7,549 nt of DNA from contig JAOZOC010000147.1 in the NCBI GenBank assembly GCA_029933495.1, forward strand, positions 1 through 7,549. Direction: 5' to 3'. The position numbers and the translations under genes are program-made. Positions within the stretch are counted from its first letter, which is position 1. Each line of letters starts with the position of its first letter. The stretch comes from Bacteroidales bacterium (GTDB taxonomy: Bacteria; Bacteroidota; Bacteroidia; Bacteroidales; JAADJA01). This document shows, piece after piece, positions 4,505 to 7,549 of this stretch. Under the pieces are notes generated by a model, which saw only the letters and a program-made list of their open reading frames with translations, searched no databases and was not told the origin of the DNA.

Positions 4505-5858
4505 CAAAATCAGCCTGATTGAATAAAAGCTCATTTTCCATCTTCACAACTGAATCTTTCACTTTTGGAATAAATTTCCCGTAATCTTTATCCACATTGG
4601 CAGCCTTTTGTCCGAAAAGGAGGTAACTATGGCCTTTTGAATATGATTCAAAATCCTCGATTCTGTTAAAATGGGTTTTAAGAGCTGTTTTATAATCTGT
4701 CGAAGCAAAATTTTCTGGAACGGAAAGTAAGGAGGAATAGACAGGTAAAAAGGGTTCGGTGCAGGGGCGTCTTGGTGCTATCCACAATACCGCTCCGATA
4801 TCAACGGGCATATCCTTTCTGATTTGTGCTACAAAACCGTATTGATTTGTTTTTGAGCAGGCCGACATAGCCTTTTGCTCGTGCGGATTTCCTTTTGTAT
4901 ATCCGTCGGTCATGTCCAGTTCCGTTCCTTCATAATGGTTTCTTAAGACAGTAAAAAGATCTTTCAGCTCAACCTTCTTTTTGGGTATAAATGAAAACGG
5001 CAATTCATCATTAATATCATACTGTTTGGCTGACAAAGCATTTATTGTAATCCAGTGACGTGCCCTGTTGCCAAGCGATTGCAAATTTCCCTGATCGCTG
5101 TATGCTTTCCTGAAATCAAATTCACCATCTGTTTTTGGATCGTACCAGCCTTTTTTTACGGCATATTCAATCAAATCTGGTGAGCCGAGGAAGTTTACAG
5201 TATCAGTAAGGTCTACAGTTGTTATGGTGTAATAATTTGGTATGATGGCAATATGATTATCGGGAATGCGCTCGGCAACCCAGTGTTTTCCCTTAACTGC
5301 CGAAAGCATCCACACTCCGTCAGGTCCTGCGACACAATATGTCCTGCCAGATGAAGCGTAACCCATTTCATCAATGAGCTTACCTCCTATTTTAACGGCA
5401 TCTTTTGCACTCTTTGCCCTTTCCGCCATTGCGCGACGCAGCCAATACCCGATTCCCCCGCTTGTAAGTTCCGGGTCATCCTCACGCGAGGAGCAGGCAT
5501 CAGAGGAAATCATAATCCCGTTCTCGTTGAAATAGCTGTCCGAAAATTCCAGTTCAGGAATTTCAAGCCAAAGGTAGCTGTATGTCTCTTTGGCCCGTGC
5601 AATCTTTCCTCCCCTTTTCAGTGTAATGGAGTCGGCATTATCACCATTATATTCATAAGGGACTCTGTACCAGTTTACAATCCTGTCGCCAAAATCATCC
5701 TCATTATGTGCAAACATCACTGAACCGTCTGCTGTTGCATCCTTTCCTATCAGTATTGAAAAGCAATTGTAGCCGTTTTCCTTAGCTGTCTGGGCATTGA
5801 CAATAGAAAAGACTGTAATAAAAAGTGTTGTAAGCAAGAGTTTTATAGTGGATTTCAT
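4452..5858 (-). CDS. Secreted C69-family dipeptidase, frameshifted near the C-terminus
   Basis: Ntn-hydrolase-type dipeptidase (peptidase family C69, PepD-like). The 468 residues begin with a signal peptide (MKSTIKLLLTTLFITVFSIVNA, cleavage before Gln23) and a short propeptide ending at YN. Cys32 in NCFSILIGKDATADGS is the expected N-terminal nucleophile freed by self-cleavage. FAHNEDDFGDR (49-59) is the next conserved block, with further family-like segments ISSDACSSRED and SGRTYCVAGPDGVWML. It probably cuts dipeptides in the periplasm for nutrition. The reading frame changes at an A6 run (coding strand; T6 at 4499-4504): after DFEK the present frame gives RMIKFTHQSRRRQEN and stops, while one more A would restore a family-like tail of 33 residues ending at 4399. 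The core domain is intact, so the product may still fold, but the annotated C-terminus is probably wrong or mutated. Confidence 0.9.
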   Translation of the reverse strand: MKSTIKLLLTTLFITVFSIVNAQTAKENGYNCFSILIGKDATADGSVMFAHNEDDFGDRIVNWYRVPYEYNGDNADSITLKRGGKIARAKETYSYLWLEIPELEFSDSYFNENGIMISSDACSSREDDPELTSGGIGYWLRRAMAERAKSAKDAVKIGGKLIDEMGYASSGRTYCVAGPDGVWMLSAVKGKHWVAERIPDNHIAIIPNYYTITTVDLTDTVNFLGSPDLIEYAVKKGWYDPKTDGEFDFRKAYSDQGNLQSLGNRARHWITINALSAKQYDINDELPFSFIPKKKVELKDLFTVLRNHYEGTELDMTDGYTKGNPHEQKAMSACSKTNQYGFVAQIRKDMPVDIGAVLWIAPRRPCTEPFLPVYSSLLSVPENFASTDYKTALKTHFNRIEDFESYSKGHSYLLFGQKAANVDKDYGKFIPKVKDSVVKMENELLFNQADFEKRMIKFTHQSRRRQEN

Positions 5859-5896
5859 TTGTTGAGATTTTATTTATAATTATTTTGGTTCTATTA

Positions 5897-5904
5897 CAAA
5901 TTTA
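5897..5904 (-). promoter_or_regulatory. -7 box of the dipeptidase promoter
   Basis: Reads TAAATTTG on the minus strand, a perfect TAnnTTTG match, 38 bases before the dipeptidase ATG. That would give a leader of about 30 bases. No clear -33 TTG is seen upstream. Confidence 0.5.
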
Positions 5905-5929
5905 ATGGGAGTTAAAACATTTTTTGTTA

Positions 5930-6065
5930 ATGATTGAGTTATTCAATGATTGAATGCTTAAATGCTTGAATGATAGAATAAAATAAAATTACAAATAGTG
6001 AAATATCTGTATTTTGCAAAACTATTTTCATATTTAAGTATTTCTACATTCAATCATTTATCCAT
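5930..6065. repeat. Two opposed arrays of a degenerate 8-bp repeat
   Basis: From 5930 to 5977 the sequence divides into six consecutive octamers related to ATGCTTGA: ATGATTGA at 5930 and 5946, a divergent unit at 5938, ATGCTTAA at 5954, ATGCTTGA at 5962 and ATGATAGA at 5970. From about 6034 to 6065 the same unit appears in reverse (TCAATCAT at 6050, divergent copies on both sides). The arms form an imperfect inverted repeat of about 35 bases (5945-5979 with 6024-6058; 26 of 35 positions pair, the outer 12 perfectly) around a 44-base AT-rich centre. No protein is encoded. It could be a relic repeat, a small non-autonomous element or an RNA hairpin. Confidence 0.6.
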
Positions 6066-6136
6066 TAAAATAACATAAAAACTATTATTTCAAGTACAAA
6101 TTCCAGACAAAGATAGTAATAATTGAATTTGAATTT

Positions 6137-6425
6137 TTAAAATCTCTCTCTACCTACCTCGTGTACCCGTGGCCTTCCATGATCACCGTAACTTGTGAAG
6201 CTGATAGCGAAGGTGGAGTCTCTCAATCTCAACCTTTCGTGTCCCCGGCGCACTTTATATCTTCGACACAAAAGGTTATCATCCCTTCCCTTAGTCTCTT
6301 TGTCCCTTCGTCTCCCTTTCCCTTCATCCCCAACACCTGCAAGGTTCACCTCGCCCACAGGCCGGCACGCAAACCTTACAGGAGTGTCACTCCATTCCCA
6401 CCATAACTTTGGTGCTCTCATTCTC
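6137..6425. other. GC-richer intergenic block of unknown nature
   Basis: Between the repeat arrays and the transporter stop, composition changes abruptly from AT-rich to pyrimidine- and C-rich on the plus strand. A 105-codon minus-strand frame covers it and runs into the end of the transporter gene. Its product is an arginine/glycine-rich string with no fold-like pattern, interrupted by the non-triplet octamer array, so I do not call it a gene. A 13-base palindrome, GGAGTGTCACTCC, lies at 6381-6393. I see no tRNA, rRNA or group II intron hallmark (no domain V-like hairpin). It may be a dispersed Bacteroidota intergenic repeat or DNA acquired from elsewhere. Confidence 0.4.
6282..6329 (-). repeat. 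Polypurine tract built of six degenerate 8-bp units
   Basis: On the plus strand the tract is almost pure pyrimidine and divides into six octamers near CTTNGTCC: TCCCTTCC (6282), CTTAGTCT (6290), CTTTGTCC (6298), CTTCGTCT (6306), CCCTTTCC (6314) and CTTCATCC (6322). The minus strand is correspondingly polypurine (GGACAAAG-like). An 8-base period does not keep a reading frame, which argues against coding. Confidence 0.6.
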
Positions 6426-7340
6426 TTAGTCTCCAACCTCCTCCTTGCTGACAATCATTTTTCCGAACGAAATAAGCAACACTCCAATAATTGTCAATAT
6501 TCCTCCGATAATTTGTAAAGTTTGTGGAAAATTGTGAAAATAGAGATATGAACCGAACAGGACGAACAGGCTTTTTGTGCTGCCAAGTATTGATGTCCGG
6601 GAAGCTTCAATATACTTCAGGGCATTATATCCGGCAACAACGGCTAGAAAAGGCCCAAGTACCGAACCGATTGAAATATTTAAAAGTGCAGATGTGGGAA
6701 TTGAAAAAGAGTTCCTAAAAACAAACATCATAACAAATGCAAAAACAAAAAGAAAGACTGTACGATTCAAAGATATGATGGCAGGTGAAAGGCTTTTACC
6801 GACGTTTTTCTTTACAATAATTGTGGAAAATGAAAAGACCAGCGAACCCAACACAACATAACCGGTTCCTTTTATGAAAATGTCACCGAGAGTGTCCGAA
6901 CCCCTGTAACTTATGATGAAAGCTCCGGCAAGTGTAAGCAGCATGCCGAAAAGCTCAAGACTATTAAAGCGTTCTTTCAACAACGACACTCCAAGAATAG
7001 TAACAAAAATAGGCCCCATATTTCCAAGAAAGGATGTAACCGATGGATTCTCAATGGTAAACAATCCAAGGAAAAACAAGGTGGTGGCAACGGTTTCAAG
7101 AATACCTATGACAATAAGAATACCGGCCGTTTTGCGATTTATCTTACGAATAGTCGAGAACTTGCAGGTTTTTATCGTAAATATAAGGTTCCAGACCATT
7201 CCAAGCCCGAACCAGTAAAATCCGAACTGGGCAATATGAACCTCGTTCAGAGCAGCCTTGCTGAATATATAAACATTCGACAGAGCAATCACCGAAAGAA
7301 ATGTCCATAAATAGCCTTTTACAGCAGGATTTTTTATCAT
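6426..7340 (-). CDS. EamA/DMT-family ten-helix transporter
   Basis: Inner-membrane protein of the drug/metabolite transporter superfamily, 304 residues, with two EamA repeats (about 10-145 and 158-293) of five helices each. Typical features are a conserved proline and family-like segment at the end of the first repeat (NPSVTSFLGNMGPIFVTILG, about 98-117, then KERFNSLELFGMLLTLAGA) and the equivalent second-repeat stretch EASRTSILGSTKSLFV then IIGGILTIIGVLLISF. The substrate cannot be read from sequence; relatives export amino acids, sugars, nucleosides or other metabolites. Start ATG 7340-7338 precedes MIKNPAVKGYLW, a normal short cytosolic lead. A weak -7-like box (TTGATTTG, minus strand, 7368-7361) lies 20 bases upstream. 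It stands alone: the dipeptidase is over 560 bases downstream and the ORF6N-type gene 89 bases upstream. Confidence 0.93.
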   Translation of the reverse strand: MIKNPAVKGYLWTFLSVIALSNVYIFSKAALNEVHIAQFGFYWFGLGMVWNLIFTIKTCKFSTIRKINRKTAGILIVIGILETVATTLFFLGLFTIENPSVTSFLGNMGPIFVTILGVSLLKERFNSLELFGMLLTLAGAFIISYRGSDTLGDIFIKGTGYVVLGSLVFSFSTIIVKKNVGKSLSPAIISLNRTVFLFVFAFVMMFVFRNSFSIPTSALLNISIGSVLGPFLAVVAGYNALKYIEASRTSILGSTKSLFVLFGSYLYFHNFPQTLQIIGGILTIIGVLLISFGKMIVSKEEVGD

Positions 7341-7429
7341 TATCTGTAATTCTTTTTAATCAAATCAATAAATTTATTGTTACTTTAATGTGTTTTAAAC
7401 TCTATCTTAACATCTCCTTTAAGAATTTT
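7341..7429 (-). promoter_or_regulatory. Transporter leader with 14-bp palindrome
   Basis: This short gap upstream of the EamA transporter contains a perfect palindrome CAATAAATTTATTG (7366-7379) overlapping a poor -7-like TTGATTTG (7368-7361). The overlap of a palindrome with a possible promoter could mean repressor control, but in such AT-rich DNA a 14-base AT palindrome can also occur by chance. Confidence 0.3.
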
Positions 7430-7549
7430 TCAGCATACCGGATTTTTATTCCAAGATAAATTAAACTTTTCTACATTTAATATATTAATTTCCAGTTTGC
7501 TAAAAGCAAATATCTTTTTACCCAAATCTTTTAAACTTGCTCCTATGTG
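7430..7549 (-). CDS. C-terminal end of an ORF6N-type protein (cut by window edge)
   Basis: An open minus-strand frame enters from the right edge and ends at TGA 7432-7430; 39 residues are visible. The first stretch, HIGASLKDLGKKIFAFSKLE, matches from memory the C-terminal motif of Bacteroidota ORF6N-domain proteins (VYHIGASLKDLGKKWFAFSKM), which follows an HDRFLIID segment in those proteins. ORF6N is a DNA-binding domain common in phages and mobile DNA. Known relatives end soon after this motif, whereas here about 20 more residues follow (INILNVEKFNLSWNKNPVC). The end may therefore be altered. The match is recalled, not searched, and the bulk of the gene is outside the window. Confidence 0.6.
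   Translation of the reverse strand, partial: HIGASLKDLGKKIFAFSKLEINILNVEKFNLSWNKNPVC

Noticed and set aside
4494..4510. Programmed -1 frameshift in the dipeptidase
   Set aside because: The A6-G run is in the wrong phase for an X-XXY-YYZ slippery site and is shorter than runs usually needed for transcriptional slippage; a mutation or base-count error is simpler.
5930..6065. CRISPR array
   Set aside because: Units are contiguous 8-mers without spacers and are degenerate; no cas genes are present.
6137..6425. Group II intron or tRNA-like RNA in the GC-richer block
   Set aside because: No domain V-like hairpin, no intron boundary pair and no cloverleaf could be found on either strand.
6137..6454. 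105-codon minus-strand frame over the GC-richer block
   Set aside because: It overlaps the transporter C-terminus in another frame, its product is low-complexity Arg/Gly-rich, and an 8-base repeat runs through it, which is not compatible with a conserved protein.
6195..6518. Plus-strand frames over 6161-6518
   Set aside because: They are the complement of the pyrimidine tract and of the transporter gene; the Ser/Pro-rich products show no fold or start context.

Overview
The window is chromosomal DNA of a Bacteroidota bacterium, probably a Bacteroidales/Marinilabiliales-like environmental lineage. The evidence is several perfect or near-perfect matches to the Bacteroidota -7 promoter box (TAnnTTTG), AT-rich leaders without clear Shine-Dalgarno sites, a secreted GH27 alpha-galactosidase, a secreted C69-type dipeptidase and an ORF6N-type protein tail. 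This placement is an inference from gene content and promoter style.

Layout. (1) 1-917, minus: the N-terminal 305 residues of a secreted GH27 alpha-galactosidase, cut by the window edge. (2) 918-1399: an intergenic stretch that is mostly wreckage. It holds an orphan promoter with a TTCGTA-N4-TACGAA operator, a nonsense-interrupted tail of a thioredoxin-fold 'small redox' gene, and an 18-codon signal-peptide-like stub. I read this as the remains of an older arsenic-resistance module whose repressor gene is gone. (3) 1400-4203, plus: a living metal/metalloid block made of a CDF zinc-type exporter (czcD-like), a CxxC thioredoxin-fold protein with a TTG start, a thioredoxin-type arsenate reductase (arsC) and an Acr3 arsenite exporter. 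(4) 4200-5858, minus, convergent and overlapping the acr3 stop: a 64-residue cysteine-rich GDCCVxC protein and a secreted C69 dipeptidase. A one-base slip in a six-base homopolymer shifts the dipeptidase frame near its C-terminus. (5) 5859-6425: a promoter, two opposed degenerate 8-bp repeat arrays, and a GC-richer, strand-asymmetric block with a third 8-bp array but no convincing gene. (6) 6426-7340, minus: a ten-helix EamA/DMT transporter. (7) 7430-7549, minus: the tail of an ORF6N-type protein running off the right edge.

How the genes work together. ArsC reduces arsenate to arsenite and Acr3 exports the arsenite. The small CxxC protein between the exporter and arsC may supply reducing power or handle thiols, and the CDF protein would export Zn/Cd-type cations. 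The operon has no regulator of its own in the window, but the orphan operator lies upstream of the first gene and could still control it through a repressor elsewhere. arsC-acr3 also has its own internal promoter. I see no wholly unknown multi-gene system. The most unusual items are the decayed ars module with its surviving operator, the near-leaderless czcD start, the dipeptidase frameshift and the 8-bp repeat intergenic region.
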